From: Hymenobacter negativus
GTDB taxonomy: Bacteria; Bacteroidota; Bacteroidia; Cytophagales; Hymenobacteraceae
Assembly: GCF_017571495.1 (NCBI RefSeq)
Contig: NZ_JAGETZ010000004.1
Span: 186,001 to 250,000, forward strand
Direction: 5' to 3'
Length of the DNA stretch: 64,000 nucleotides
A program made the translations under genes and the position numbers. The notes beneath the pieces are model-generated. The model did no database searches. It was not told where the DNA came from and saw only the letters and a list, made by a program, of their open reading frames with translations. Position 1 is the stretch's first letter, and each line of letters begins with the position of its first letter. Of the stretch, positions 55,018 to 64,000 are shown one piece after another.

Positions 55018-56967
55018 TTAGGCCGAGAGCCCATTGCTTGTGCGTCTTACAGGTGCCGATTCACCGGTCATGTACTGTTTCCACCACGTCTGAAACACGA
55101 TGAGCCCCCAGATACGGGCGTGCACATCGCCTGGATTACGCGAGAAAAGCTGCGTCTTGAGCGCCCGGATGGCATCTACGTCGAAGATGCCCTGGCTTTC
55201 GATGAATTCGTCGCGTAGCAAATCATTTTCAATCAGCCCGCGCAACTCGCCGCGCATCCACTTCAGCAGGGGCACTTCAAAACCGTGCTTGGGCCGGTCG
55301 TAGAGTTCGACGGGCAACTCGGAGCGGAAGGCATCCTGCACGATGCGCTTCTTCATGTTAGCATCTACTTTGCTGCTGACAGGGAGCGAGAAGGCGAAGT
55401 TGACTACTTTGTAATCAAGGAAAGGCGTGCGGACTTCCAGCGAGTTGGCCATGCTCATCATGTCCACTTTGGTGAGCATGTCGTAGGGCAGTACAAGCTT
55501 CATGTCGGTGAGCAGCACCTCGTTGAGGTCGCCATCGGCGTGCAGGTCTTCGAGGATGTCTTTGCGGCGCTTAACAATGGCTTTCTTGCCCACTTTGCGG
55601 CGGCTGGCTGCGCTGAGCAAGCTGCGCGCATCACTGGCTGAGGTAAAGCTGGCCCAGTCCCAGTACCGGTCTTTCACGCCGGCCGTCATGCCGCGCGAGA
55701 AGCGCTGAAGCTGGCGGATACGGTTACCAAAGAAGGAGTTACGCGACTTGGGCAGCGCATCCCATACAAAGCCCAGAGCCGTCACAGCTTCGGCTTTCAC
55801 GCCGCCCTGCCGCACTTTGAACTCGCCCATGTGCTTATTGTAGCCGCCGAACATTTCGTCGGCACCATCGCCGCTCAATGCTACGGTTACCTGCTGACGG
55901 GTGCGCTGGCTGAGGATATACACGGCCAGGGCTGAGGAGTCGGCAAAAGGCTCATCGAGGTAGTCCAGCATGTTGTGGATGTGCTCGTAGAGGTCATCGT
56001 TGGTCAGCGAGAAAACCGTGTGGTTGGTCTTGTGGCGGGCAGCCACGAGGTTGGCATACTTGGTTTCGTCGAAGAAGGGCTCGTCTTTGAACCCAATACT
56101 GAACGTGTTGAGGTGGGGGGTATGACGGGCGGCCAGCGCAGTAATCACGCTGGAGTCGATGCCGCCGCTGAGGAAGGCGCCGAGGGGTACATCTGCCACG
56201 AGGCGGCGCTGTACAGCACCATCCATCAACTCGACCAGCTTTTTCTGCTGCTGCTCGTAGCTGAGCTTGTTTTTGGCGACCTTTTTGGGGTCGTAAGGGA
56301 TTTTATACCAAGCCTTGCCAACTACTTTATTGTCCTTGATATAGAGGTAGTGGCCGGGCAGCAGCTTCTTAACACCCTTGAAAATGCTGGCGGGGCCGGG
56401 GATGTAGTTGAGCTGTAAATACTGGCTCAAGGCCACGTAATCGAGCTTGCGCGGCACGCCCAGCGCCATGATAGATTTCATCTCCGAGGCAAAAAACAGC
56501 TTGTCTTCGTCGCGGTAGATGAGCAGCGGCTTTACGCCAAACCGGTCGCGGGCGATGAGCAGTGAGTTTTCCTCCTTATCATAGATGGCGAAGCCGAAGA
56601 AGCCGTTCAGCTTCTTGATGAAGCTGCGACCTTCAGTGATGTACATCTGAAGGATGACTTCGGTATCAGTCTGTGAGTGGAAGCGGCAGCCACGCTTGAT
56701 GAGCTTTTCGCGCAGTTCGCGGTAGTTGAAAATTTCGCCGTTGAATACGATGGTGTAGCGGCCCGACTCATCGGTCATAGGCTGGTTGCCATCGGCCGAA
56801 AGGTCGAGAATGGCCAACCGGCGGAAGCCCAGCCCACACTGGTCGTACATAAAATGACCCTCCGAATCAGGGCCGCGGCGGATGATGGCGTCGGTAGACG
56901 CTTGCAGGTTGGTCAGGGACTGACGACCTGTTTCGGTAAAGGCAAATACTCCGGTTATTCCACACAT
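55018..56967 (-). CDS. asnB: asparagine synthetase (glutamine-hydrolysing)
   Basis: From the ATG at 56967, 649 residues. The N-terminal class II glutaminase domain must begin MCGITGVF, since Cys2 is the nucleophile; the frame from 56979 adds four residues and was rejected. NGEIFNYRELREKL and the synthetase domain PP-loop FLSGGIDSSVI (about 264-274) follow; ALSGDGADEMFGGYNKH and PFLDYKVVNFAFSLP are further signatures. Genes of this family inside polysaccharide loci may amidate a sugar acid (for example glucuronamide) rather than make Asn, so the role here is open. Near-neighbour Ugd supplies a uronic acid. Confidence 0.93.
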   Translation of the reverse strand: MCGITGVFAFTETGRQSLTNLQASTDAIIRRGPDSEGHFMYDQCGLGFRRLAILDLSADGNQPMTDESGRYTIVFNGEIFNYRELREKLIKRGCRFHSQTDTEVILQMYITEGRSFIKKLNGFFGFAIYDKEENSLLIARDRFGVKPLLIYRDEDKLFFASEMKSIMALGVPRKLDYVALSQYLQLNYIPGPASIFKGVKKLLPGHYLYIKDNKVVGKAWYKIPYDPKKVAKNKLSYEQQQKKLVELMDGAVQRRLVADVPLGAFLSGGIDSSVITALAARHTPHLNTFSIGFKDEPFFDETKYANLVAARHKTNHTVFSLTNDDLYEHIHNMLDYLDEPFADSSALAVYILSQRTRQQVTVALSGDGADEMFGGYNKHMGEFKVRQGGVKAEAVTALGFVWDALPKSRNSFFGNRIRQLQRFSRGMTAGVKDRYWDWASFTSASDARSLLSAASRRKVGKKAIVKRRKDILEDLHADGDLNEVLLTDMKLVLPYDMLTKVDMMSMANSLEVRTPFLDYKVVNFAFSLPVSSKVDANMKKRIVQDAFRSELPVELYDRPKHGFEVPLLKWMRGELRGLIENDLLRDEFIESQGIFDVDAIRALKTQLFSRNPGDVHARIWGLIVFQTWWKQYMTGESAPVRRTSNGLSA

Positions 56968-56976
56968 AGTAGCTCG

Positions 56977-56984
56977 CAAAAGTA
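56977..56984 (-). promoter_or_regulatory. possible -7 element before asnB
   Basis: The minus strand reads TACTTTTG, an exact TAnnTTTG, only 10 bp before the ATG. This would give a nearly leaderless transcript, so it may be chance. Confidence 0.25.
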
Positions 56985-57192
56985 CGACCCCGCAACCTAA
57001 AGGTCAGCCCCGGGGTATTGTCTAAACCACGGATTTATCGGATTTATCAGATTTCACTGGTTTCGTGGGCGAAGTTAGGTCGGCGACAACTAGCCTTGCT
57101 GGGTGGCAATGAACCTATTAGTGCTCTCCGGCCCGGATTCGTGGCCTACAATCTGTTTTCATTTCTTTCCCATCCTTCTCTAATTTCCAACA

Positions 57193-57618
57193 ATGGACCT
57201 CAACGCACAATTTCAGGAAGCCGCGCAGCAAGTCAATAACCTCCCCGGTGATGTGGCCGCCCCCCATATGACCGAGCTTTACGGCCTCTATAAGCAAGCC
57301 ACTGAAGGCGATGTGAATATGCAGCCTGGTGAAGTAGATGCTGCCGCTGCTGACAAGGCCGATGGCCCCGCCGGCCTCTCCCAGGCACAATGGGACTCGT
57401 GGAACCAGTTCAAGGGTGTGCCTGAGGAGGAAGCTATGCGCCGCTATGTGACCAAAGCGGCCGAAATAACCGGCACGGGCGGCACCGCAACCGAAGCCAG
57501 TGAAGTACCCACCGACGGCCAGACCGGCTCACCTCGTACCAGCGACCATGGCGGCCTGCGCGGGATACTGGGCGGTTCGCCTTATAGCGGCGAGGAAGAG
57601 CTAAAAAAAGAGCAATAA
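57193..57618 (+). CDS. acyl-CoA-binding protein (ACBP family)
   Basis: A 141-residue protein. Residues 1-90 follow the four-helix ACBP pattern: DLNAQFQEAAQQVNNLP, ELYGLYKQATEGDVN (with the family's KQATxGD motif at about 36-42), WDSWNQFKGVPEEEAMRRYV (about 74-93). ACBP binds long-chain acyl-CoA in the cytoplasm. Where the family usually has a short NxxRPG loop, this protein has a slightly longer acidic stretch (EVDAAAADKADGPAG). A disordered Gly/Thr-rich tail of about 45 residues ends the protein. It is single and not in an operon with the neighbours; a hairpin terminator follows at 57697. Confidence 0.88.
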   Translation: MDLNAQFQEAAQQVNNLPGDVAAPHMTELYGLYKQATEGDVNMQPGEVDAAAADKADGPAGLSQAQWDSWNQFKGVPEEEAMRRYVTKAAEITGTGGTATEASEVPTDGQTGSPRTSDHGGLRGILGGSPYSGEEELKKEQ

Positions 57619-57696
57619 GCCCTGGTTTGCCGCTCTTAAAACAGCGCCATCGCTGATGGCTGAGGCTTTAGAGTTGTTACCGAATTTTATTTATTG

Positions 57697-57735
57697 AATG
57701 GCTGCAAGGTATTACCTTGCAGCCATTTGTGTTTT
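57697..57735 (+). terminator. Rho-independent terminator after the ACBP gene
   Basis: Perfect 13-bp stem AATGGCTGCAAGG / CCTTGCAGCCATT (57697-57709, 57715-57727) with loop TATTA, followed by TGTGTTTTC. It lies about 80 bp after the ACBP stop and just before the next start. Confidence 0.8.
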
Positions 57736-57759
57736 CAAATCTTTTTATTCCCTCATTGC

Positions 57760-60700
57760 ATGAAACAGTCTTTACTCTTTCCTATCAAAAACCTCTTTGC
57801 GAAAGGGTGGTCGCTCTCGTACCACGCCTGGCTTTCGATAACGGCACTGACTGGCTTGACGGCCCTGGTAGCTCCCGCACAGGCTCAAACGGTTGACATT
57901 GCGGTAACGAGCGTGCTGACGATGGGGCAACTGCCCGCAGGCCTGGGCCGCCACGCCCCACAGGCCTACGTGACCAACAATGGCGGCAGCACCCGCACCA
58001 ATATCTCAGTCTCGCTTGCGGTGAGTGGTGCTACAGCTTTCACCAATGTTCAAGTTGTGCCCTCGTTGGCGGCGGGCGCGTCGGCGCTGGTCAAATTTGC
58101 AGCTTACACGCCGCTGACCACGGGCACCAACACGGTGACGGTGACGGTACCAGCCGATGGAAATAACACGAACAACTCGCAAAGCGCCAGCCAGCAAATA
58201 ACCAGCGGCACGTTCTGCTACGCGGGGGCTGCCGAAGTTCCGGTCAGCGGGCGCGGTATTTCGAGCAACGGCCAGGATGCCATCGTGGCCTCGAAGTTCA
58301 CGGCGGCAGCACCGGTGCGGCTCACCAGCGTGAGCAATTTCACTTCGAACAATACTACCAATGTAGGGCAGCCGCTCACAGCCGTGGTGATGAGCGCGGC
58401 CGGCACCATCCTCGCCCGCTCGGCCACAACCATCATTCAAACAGCGGACCTGAACACGCGCAAGACGTATGCGCTACTGACACCCGTGACTGTGTCGGAC
58501 GACTTTTTGGTCGGGTTTCTGGTGGCCAACGACCAGTATTCGCCCATCGGTTGCAATGCTGAACTGCCGCCTCGGTCCGGAGCTTTTTATAGTGTTGACC
58601 AGACCACTTATGGTGGGACGCCCAGTGAGCTGTTGGCGGTTGATGGGTCGACCAGTAAGCTGTATATCGCAGCCGTAGGTGCAGCAGCTCCGGCCTGCTC
58701 CAACCCTACCAACCTTACGGCCACAAATGTTACTGGGACTTCGGCTCAGCTTAGCTTCATGCCCGGCAATGGCAACACCAGCTACCTGGTGAGCTATGCC
58801 CCGGCCAGCGGTGGTGCGGCCCAAACCCAAACCGTTACTGCTTCCCCGGTTACCATTACGGGTCTGCAGCCGGGTGCAGCCTACATTGCTACCGTCACCG
58901 GTAGCTGCGGGGCCCAAACGGCTTCGCCGCCAGCCCAACTCTATTTTGGCACCGTGCCGCCCAACGACCAATGCTCCGACCCCGGCGTGCCCACCCTGGC
59001 CTGCGGACAAACCGTGACAGGCACCACATTTGGTTCGACCAGCACCAACGACCCCACGGGCAGCTTCAACGGCGACCAGATTTGGCCGGCTTCGGGTGGC
59101 GTGTTTTATCGTTTCACGGGCACTGGTGCGGCCATCACCCTGAGCATGTGTGGCAGCAGTGACATCTACGATGCCCAGCTTTTCGTGCTGCGTGGCAATA
59201 ATTGCAACAGCCTCACCATTGTGGCATCTAATGACGACGGTTGTGGTGCCTCAGGCGATGCTACTATGTCGCTGCTCACTTTCAACTCAACAGTGGGCCA
59301 GAACTACTTCATCTATGTAACCGGTTTCACCGGGGCGCAGGGCAGCTTTGCGCTGTCGGTTTCGTGCGCAGGCTTGCCCGACCTGGTGGTGAGCACTCCG
59401 CAAACCGTGCCGGGCGGTGCCTACCGCAATGTGACCATTACGGGTCCTGCTACGGGCGGCGCGGGCACGGCCACTCTCACGGCACCGCTCAACGTGGCAG
59501 GCACCCTGCTCGTGCAAGCAGGCGGTACGCTGGTAGCCAACTGCCAGCCTATCACGGGCGTGGGCAGCTTCCAACTGGCAGCCGGGGGCACCCTGGCTAT
59601 CTGCGATGCCGTGGGCATCAGCCAAACGGCTAATACCGGCGCCGTGCGCGTGACGGGCACCCGCACCTTCAGCAATGACGCGAGCTATATCTACAACGGC
59701 GTATCGACGCAGGTGACAGGCGATGCCTTGCCCGCGCAGGTGCGCAACCTCACCGTCAACAATGACAACGACCTGACCCTGAACGCAGGTCTCACGGTGA
59801 AGCAAGTGCTGCGCCTTACCAATGGCAGTCTGCAAACTGCTGGCTTGCCGCTGTTGCTGCCTTCGAACGCGACGGGTACAGCGCTGGTCTACAACGAAGG
59901 CACGGGCGTGGTGAACGGCACGGCCACGATGCAACGCTACATCACGCCTACCAACGCGGGCTTGGGCTACCGCCATTACGCAACCCCGATGAGCAATAGC
60001 ACGGTAGCCGATTTGAGTACGTCGGGGTTCACACCGATAGTAGGCAATGCGTATAACGCAGCGGCCCAGCCGGGCCTCACCACGCCGTTTCCGAACGTGT
60101 TTGGCTACGACCAATCCCGTTTTGTTACGGCCACTAACAACATCACTGGTTTCGATAAAGGCTGGGCGAGCCCAAGCGGTACCAACACGCCGCTGGCAGT
60201 AGGACAAGGATATACCGTTAACATAGGTGGCACGCAGCTGGTAGATTTTGTGGGGAGCCTAAATACCGGGCCCGTGGCCGTGGCCATGAGCCGGGGCACC
60301 GACGCCCAGGCTGGCTGGCAACTGGTAGGCAACCCCTACCCTTCGCCTCTCGACTGGAGCCTGGTGGCTGCCGCCGACCGGCCGGGCCTCGATGCCGCGA
60401 TGTATGTGTTTGAAAGCAGCTCGCAGTACGGCGGCCAGTACCGCTCGTATACAAACGGCGTTGGGGCCGGCAACCCCGAAGTGCCCAGCAGCCAAGGCTT
60501 TTTCGTGCGGGTAAGCGCCGGACAAAGCGCAGGCAGCCTGACGTTCCGCAACAGCCAACGCGTGACGACCTTTGGGACGCAGGCATCCTTCCGCCGGGGT
60601 GTCGCCGACCTGCGTCCCCAGGTGGAACTGACCTTGAGCGCCCCCAATGGCCTAACCGACCCGACACACGTTTACTTTGAAACCGGCGCCACAGCTGCCC

Positions 60701-61335
60701 CCGACGCGGCTTTCGACGCCGAAAAGCTATTCAACTCCAATGGGTTGTCGCTGGCCAGCGTGGCCGCTGGCACCGAGTTGGCCATCAACGGTCTGCCGGC
60801 GCAGCTGCACACCACCACTAGTGTCCCCCTGACGTTGCGCGTACCGACCGGCGCAGGCACCTATTCACTCGCGGCTACTAAGCTGCTGAACCTGGCGGCC
60901 ACTGGCACGAGTGTCTACCTGCTCGACGCCACCACTGGCCAGCGCGTGAACCTGCAGCAGCAGCCCAGCTATACCTTTGCCCTCACAGCAACCGAGGCGA
61001 CTGGAGTTATCAGCCAGCGCTTTAGCCTGCAGTTTGGGCCCCAGGCTACTCCCACAGCCAACGTAGCTCAACTAGATGCGGCAAGCGTACAAGTATTTCC
61101 CAACCCGGCCCGGGGCAGCTTTACACTGCTGGTACCGCGAGTTGAAGCTGCCACGCAGGTAGAAGTCCAGCTGATTAACAGCTTGGGGCAATTGGTAGGA
61201 ACCCGCCAGCTCCCTCTCCCGGGCACCGGACTACGCACCGATTTCGAAACGACAGCATTGGCGCCCGGCGTTTACTTACTACAGGTAAAGGCTGGCAACG
61301 CGGCACTCATCAGCAAGCGCCTGTTGGTGGAGTAA
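57760..61335 (+). CDS. large multi-domain T9SS-secreted protein
   Basis: From the ATG at 57760 it has 1191 residues; the longer frame starts upstream, within the terminator of the preceding gene. A signal peptide (about 1-45, ending APAQA) is followed by a CARDB-like domain (about 48-150), a beta region, a fibronectin type III domain (about 315-395; CSNPTNLTATNVTGTSAQL) and a Cys-rich beta domain (about 400-540). From about 545 on it carries the same beta module as the YHYH protein (VPGGAYRNVTITGP, GVGSFQLAAGGTL, YIYNGVSTQVTGDALP, TMQRYITP, DAQAGWQLVGNPYPSP). The last 80 or so residues are the T9SS sorting domain (VFPNPARGSFTLL ... APGVYLLQVKAGN). Likely a surface-anchored adhesin-type protein. 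Confidence 0.88.
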   Translation: MKQSLLFPIKNLFAKGWSLSYHAWLSITALTGLTALVAPAQAQTVDIAVTSVLTMGQLPAGLGRHAPQAYVTNNGGSTRTNISVSLAVSGATAFTNVQVVPSLAAGASALVKFAAYTPLTTGTNTVTVTVPADGNNTNNSQSASQQITSGTFCYAGAAEVPVSGRGISSNGQDAIVASKFTAAAPVRLTSVSNFTSNNTTNVGQPLTAVVMSAAGTILARSATTIIQTADLNTRKTYALLTPVTVSDDFLVGFLVANDQYSPIGCNAELPPRSGAFYSVDQTTYGGTPSELLAVDGSTSKLYIAAVGAAAPACSNPTNLTATNVTGTSAQLSFMPGNGNTSYLVSYAPASGGAAQTQTVTASPVTITGLQPGAAYIATVTGSCGAQTASPPAQLYFGTVPPNDQCSDPGVPTLACGQTVTGTTFGSTSTNDPTGSFNGDQIWPASGGVFYRFTGTGAAITLSMCGSSDIYDAQLFVLRGNNCNSLTIVASNDDGCGASGDATMSLLTFNSTVGQNYFIYVTGFTGAQGSFALSVSCAGLPDLVVSTPQTVPGGAYRNVTITGPATGGAGTATLTAPLNVAGTLLVQAGGTLVANCQPITGVGSFQLAAGGTLAICDAVGISQTANTGAVRVTGTRTFSNDASYIYNGVSTQVTGDALPAQVRNLTVNNDNDLTLNAGLTVKQVLRLTNGSLQTAGLPLLLPSNATGTALVYNEGTGVVNGTATMQRYITPTNAGLGYRHYATPMSNSTVADLSTSGFTPIVGNAYNAAAQPGLTTPFPNVFGYDQSRFVTATNNITGFDKGWASPSGTNTPLAVGQGYTVNIGGTQLVDFVGSLNTGPVAVAMSRGTDAQAGWQLVGNPYPSPLDWSLVAAADRPGLDAAMYVFESSSQYGGQYRSYTNGVGAGNPEVPSSQGFFVRVSAGQSAGSLTFRNSQRVTTFGTQASFRRGVADLRPQVELTLSAPNGLTDPTHVYFETGATAAPDAAFDAEKLFNSNGLSLASVAAGTELAINGLPAQLHTTTSVPLTLRVPTGAGTYSLAATKLLNLAATGTSVYLLDATTGQRVNLQQQPSYTFALTATEATGVISQRFSLQFGPQATPTANVAQLDAASVQVFPNPARGSFTLLVPRVEAATQVEVQLINSLGQLVGTRQLPLPGTGLRTDFETTALAPGVYLLQVKAGNAALISKRLLVE

Positions 61336-61371
61336 TTCGTATCGGCCTGCACAGTGCAGACCAAGCAGTGC

Positions 61372-61410
61372 AAAAAATCCCTCTTTCTTTATTGGAAGAG
61401 GGATTTTTTT
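61372..61410 (+). terminator. bidirectional Rho-independent terminator
   Basis: 14-bp perfect arms AAAAAATCCCTCTT / AAGAGGGATTTTTT (61372-61385, 61396-61409), 10-nt loop and T-run on both sides. It ends the T9SS gene, 36 bp after its stop. Confidence 0.92.
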
Positions 61411-61503
61411 GGTTAATAAAGTTGCCGTTCCAGACTGTAAGATTGCGCAGTATACTTGTAAGCTACTTGGTTTTACCAACTTTCCTTCCGCCTAATTTCC
61501 ATT

Positions 61504-63150
61504 ATGAACCGTCGTCTTTTCCTGAATAACGGCACCCGCGCGGCTCTCACGGCCGTCTTGTTGCCCGCGGTAGCCTGCCAATCAGCTACTGATAAGTCGG
61601 CGGCTGATGCTTCGGCGGTCAGTGGCGATGCTTCCGAAAAAATGCCTGATGCACCCTTCGCCTTGCACGAAGCCACCGTGACCGACTTGCAGGACCGCAT
61701 GGCCAAAGGCACCGAAACTGCCCGCAGCCTAAGCGAAAAATATCTAGTCCGCATCAAGGCACTAAACGAGGCCGGGCCGATGCTGCGCGCCGTCATCGAA
61801 ACCAACCCCGACGCGCTGACCATTGCCGACGTCCTGGACAAAGAACGCAAAGCCGGTAAGGTACGCGGCCTGCTGCACGGCATTCCGGTGCTGCTGAAAG
61901 ACAACATCGACAGCGGCGACCAGATGATGACGACGGCTGGGTCCTTAGCGCTTGTGGGGCACAAGTCCAGGCAGGATGCCTTCATCGTGCAGAAGCTGCG
62001 GGACGCCGGCGCGGTGCTGCTGGGCAAAACCAACATGAGCGAGTGGGCCAACTTCCGCTCCTCGCACTCGGTGAGCGGCTGGAGCAGCCGAGGCCAGCAG
62101 AGCCGCAACCCCTACGTGCTGGACCGCAGCACTAGCGGTTCCAGTTCCGGGTCGGGCGCAGCAGTGGCGGCCAACCTATGCGCCGTGGCCATTGGTACCG
62201 AAACAGATGGCTCTGTGGTATCGCCGGCGTCGTGCAATGGGCTGGTGGGTCTCAAACCCACGGTGGGCCTGCTGAGCCGCAACGGCATCATTCCCATTTC
62301 AAGCACTCAGGATACCGCTGGCCCCATGACCCGTACCGTGCACGACGCGGCCGTATTGCTGGGCGCTATGGCTGGCCCTGATGCAGCCGACCCTGCCCGC
62401 CTGCCCATTCCTGCTAATACGCCCACCGACTACACTACCTTTCTTAAAACTGATACGTTGAAAGGCCAGCGCCTAGGTGTAGAGAAAGCGCACTTGAACG
62501 GGCCGCCCGCTGTGGCAAAGCTGCTCCGGGAAGCCGTAGAAGCGTTGAAAGCGCAGGGGGCGACGGTGGTGGAAGTAGAGTTGAACAAGTTGATAAATCC
62601 GTTGGGAGAGACAGAATTTGAGGTAATGCTTTATGAATTCAAGGACGGCGTGAACCGGTACCTGGCCAATGCCGGAACGTCGGTGCACAACCTCGCCGAC
62701 GTTATTGCCTACAATAATGCGCACGCGGCCCAAGCCATGCCCATTTTCCAGCAGGAGACTCTAATCCGGGCAGAAGCTACCGATGGCCTGAATAGTCCCA
62801 AATACAAGGCCGCCGTGCAGAAAACCGTAACGGGCGCGCGCCAAGCCATCGATGGCCTACTGAAAGCACAGCAGCTCATGGCCATTATTGGTGTGACGAC
62901 CGGCCCAGCCTGGTGCATTGATTGGGTAAACGGCGACTATTCAACAGGCGTGGATTTTTCTTCTCCGGCTGCTATGGCGGGCTACCCACACCTCACCGTG
63001 CCAATGGGGCAGGTACTCGGGCTGCCGGTAGGGCTGTCGTTTGTGGGCGGCGCATACCAGGAAGGGCATTTGCTGGGGTTGGGCTACGCTTATGAGCAGG
63101 CCACGCACAAGCGAGCAGCACCAACGTTCCGGTCCACGGTGGGCATATAG
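61504..63150 (+). CDS. exported amidase (amidase signature family)
   Basis: A 548-residue hydrolase of the amidase-signature family with the Ser-cisSer-Lys triad in place. Lys132 is in [12 protein letters not shown]; cis-Ser213 and nucleophile Ser237 lie in [16 protein letters not shown] and [13 protein letters not shown], 24 residues apart as in known family members. The N-terminus [25 protein letters not shown] looks like a signal with a lipobox (PAVAC at about 21-25) and twin Arg, so it is a probable lipoprotein or Tat substrate. It hydrolyses amides or peptides outside the cytoplasm; the substrate is unknown. It stands alone, facing the opposite-strand FAD oxidase gene. Confidence 0.88.
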   Translation: MNRRLFLNNGTRAALTAVLLPAVACQSATDKSAADASAVSGDASEKMPDAPFALHEATVTDLQDRMAKGTETARSLSEKYLVRIKALNEAGPMLRAVIETNPDALTIADVLDKERKAGKVRGLLHGIPVLLKDNIDSGDQMMTTAGSLALVGHKSRQDAFIVQKLRDAGAVLLGKTNMSEWANFRSSHSVSGWSSRGQQSRNPYVLDRSTSGSSSGSGAAVAANLCAVAIGTETDGSVVSPASCNGLVGLKPTVGLLSRNGIIPISSTQDTAGPMTRTVHDAAVLLGAMAGPDAADPARLPIPANTPTDYTTFLKTDTLKGQRLGVEKAHLNGPPAVAKLLREAVEALKAQGATVVEVELNKLINPLGETEFEVMLYEFKDGVNRYLANAGTSVHNLADVIAYNNAHAAQAMPIFQQETLIRAEATDGLNSPKYKAAVQKTVTGARQAIDGLLKAQQLMAIIGVTTGPAWCIDWVNGDYSTGVDFSSPAAMAGYPHLTVPMGQVLGLPVGLSFVGGAYQEGHLLGLGYAYEQATHKRAAPTFRSTVGI

Positions 63151-63230
63151 CATGAGTACCCCGAATTTTCAATTTGGCCCGCCAGAACATCATCGTTCAA
63201 TAGGCCGAATTGAAAATTCGGGGTACTCGT
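63151..63230. repeat. long inverted repeat between convergent genes
   Basis: Arms 63154-63174 and 63208-63228 are perfect 21-bp complements (GAGTACCCCGAATTTTC...). They extend through a T:G pair into GGCC/GGCC (63176-63179, 63203-63206). The loop is 23 nt. It lies right after the amidase stop and 20 bp from the FAD oxidase stop, so it may act as a two-way terminator, though no long T-run follows. Confidence 0.85.
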
Positions 63231-63250
63231 GCCATTGGGCGCGGGGTTGA

Positions 63251-64000
63251 CTAGAAAATTTTGCCCGGATTCAGGATGCCGTGCGGGTCGAACACGTTCT
63301 TAATGCCGCGCATCAGGTTCAGGTTGGCTTCTTTGAGAGCGATACCGATGTAGCCTTTCTGCACCAGCCCAATGCCGTGCTCACCGGAAATGGTGCCGCC
63401 CAGCTTCACGCACAGCTCAAAGATTTCGGTGATGGGCTGGCGCAGGCCCACGTTCCACATCTCGTCGTCCAAGTCGCCGCGGATGATGTTGACGTGTAGG
63501 TTGCCGTCGCCAGCATGACCATAGCACACGCTCTTGAAGCCATAGCGGGCACCGATTTCCTTCACGCCTTTGAGGAGCGTGGGCAATTCGGCGCGGGGGA
63601 CTACGGTGTCTTCTTCCTTGTATACCGAGTTATAGCGCACGGAATTGCCGATGTTCCGACGGATGCGCCAAAGGTCATCTTTCTGGCCGGCCGTATCGGC
63701 GAGCAGGATTTCGCCCACGTCGTATTTCTCCAGCACTCCATACACCTGCTCGGCCTCCTTATAGAGCTCATCCAAATCCTGACCGTCGAGCTCTATGAGC
63801 AAGTGGGCTTTGATGTCTTCGGGCAGCGTCAGCGGGATTTTCAGGTAATCCGAAGACCAGGCAATGGCCTCGCGCTCCATAAACTCCATGCCCGAGGGGA
63901 TAATACCGGCCCGGAATACCGCCGAAACCGCATCAGCCGCTTGCTCTTCCAGCCGGAAGGGCACCAGCATCAGGATGTTGTGCTGCGGAAAAGGCAGCAA
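63251..64000 (-). CDS. FAD-linked oxidase of the GlcD/D-lactate dehydrogenase type (C-terminal part)
   Basis: 249 residues are visible; the N-terminal FAD-binding domain lies beyond base 64000. The C-terminal domain shows the family's conserved HAGDGNLHVNIIRGD (about residues 162-176 of the visible part), GGTISGEHGIGLVQKGYI (substrate and metal region, with His), and the tail NLMRGIKNVFDPHGILNPGKIF. Members oxidise glycolate, D-lactate or D-2-hydroxyglutarate using FAD. Which substrate cannot be told from this part. It converges with the amidase gene, separated by a long hairpin. Confidence 0.92.
   Translation of the reverse strand: MLPFPQHNILMLVPFRLEEQAADAVSAVFRAGIIPSGMEFMEREAIAWSSDYLKIPLTLPEDIKAHLLIELDGQDLDELYKEAEQVYGVLEKYDVGEILLADTAGQKDDLWRIRRNIGNSVRYNSVYKEEDTVVPRAELPTLLKGVKEIGARYGFKSVCYGHAGDGNLHVNIIRGDLDDEMWNVGLRQPITEIFELCVKLGGTISGEHGIGLVQKGYIGIALKEANLNLMRGIKNVFDPHGILNPGKIF

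Overview
The window looks like a chromosomal piece of a moderately GC-rich Bacteroidota, most like Hymenobacter or a close relative (inference). The reasons are two large proteins ending in type IX secretion (T9SS) sorting domains, several promoters with the Bacteroidetes -7 element TAnnTTTG, weak Shine-Dalgarno signals, an hpt-adk-obg purine/GTPase block, and an exopolysaccharide/O-antigen locus with a RfbH-type dehydrase. No tRNA, rRNA or CRISPR array was seen.

Layout. 1-3.7 kb: the start of an ABC-transporter ATPase gene (cut by the window edge), an ECF sigma factor with a translationally coupled membrane protein, and grpE-dnaJ. 3.9-8.8 kb: a YHYH-domain T9SS cargo protein, an MbnP-like protein and an MbnH-like di-heme enzyme, a probable copper-related extracytoplasmic unit. 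9.2-14.1 kb: obg, adk, hpt and hppA (membrane pyrophosphatase). 14.4-57 kb: a very large surface-polysaccharide locus. 57-64 kb: asnB's outer flank, an acyl-CoA-binding protein, a 1191-residue T9SS adhesin-like protein, an exported amidase and the C-terminal part of a GlcD-type FAD oxidase.

The polysaccharide locus holds at least twelve glycosyltransferases (GT2, GT4, GT39-like and GT61 types), a Wzx flippase and a candidate polymerase. It also encodes parts of four nucleotide-sugar routes. (a) CDP sugars: glucose-1-phosphate cytidylyltransferase, CDP-glucose 4,6-dehydratase, RfbH 3-dehydrase, a TPP enzyme resembling YerE and an SDR reductase. Together these predict a branched 3,6-dideoxyhexose of the yersiniose type. 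(b) dTDP-Fuc4N: RffA/WecE transaminase plus a WecD-like acetyltransferase. (c) dTDP-3-amino-3,6-dideoxyhexose: FdtA isomerase, FdtB transaminase and a GNAT acetyltransferase. (d) UDP-xylose: Ugd plus UDP-glucuronate decarboxylase. An unusual coupled cassette (SDR, ATP-grasp, HAD, GT2, NeuD-like acyltransferase) sits at 17.6-21.7 kb.

The locus shows active rearrangement. There are relics of IS3- and IS5-family transposases on both sides of a plus-strand GT2+GNAT pair, a GT2 pseudogene with an internal deletion, and several long perfect inverted repeats in intergenic or decaying DNA. Many gene starts given here are downstream of the longest possible ORF, because the longer versions begin at GTG/TTG codons outside the conserved domain.
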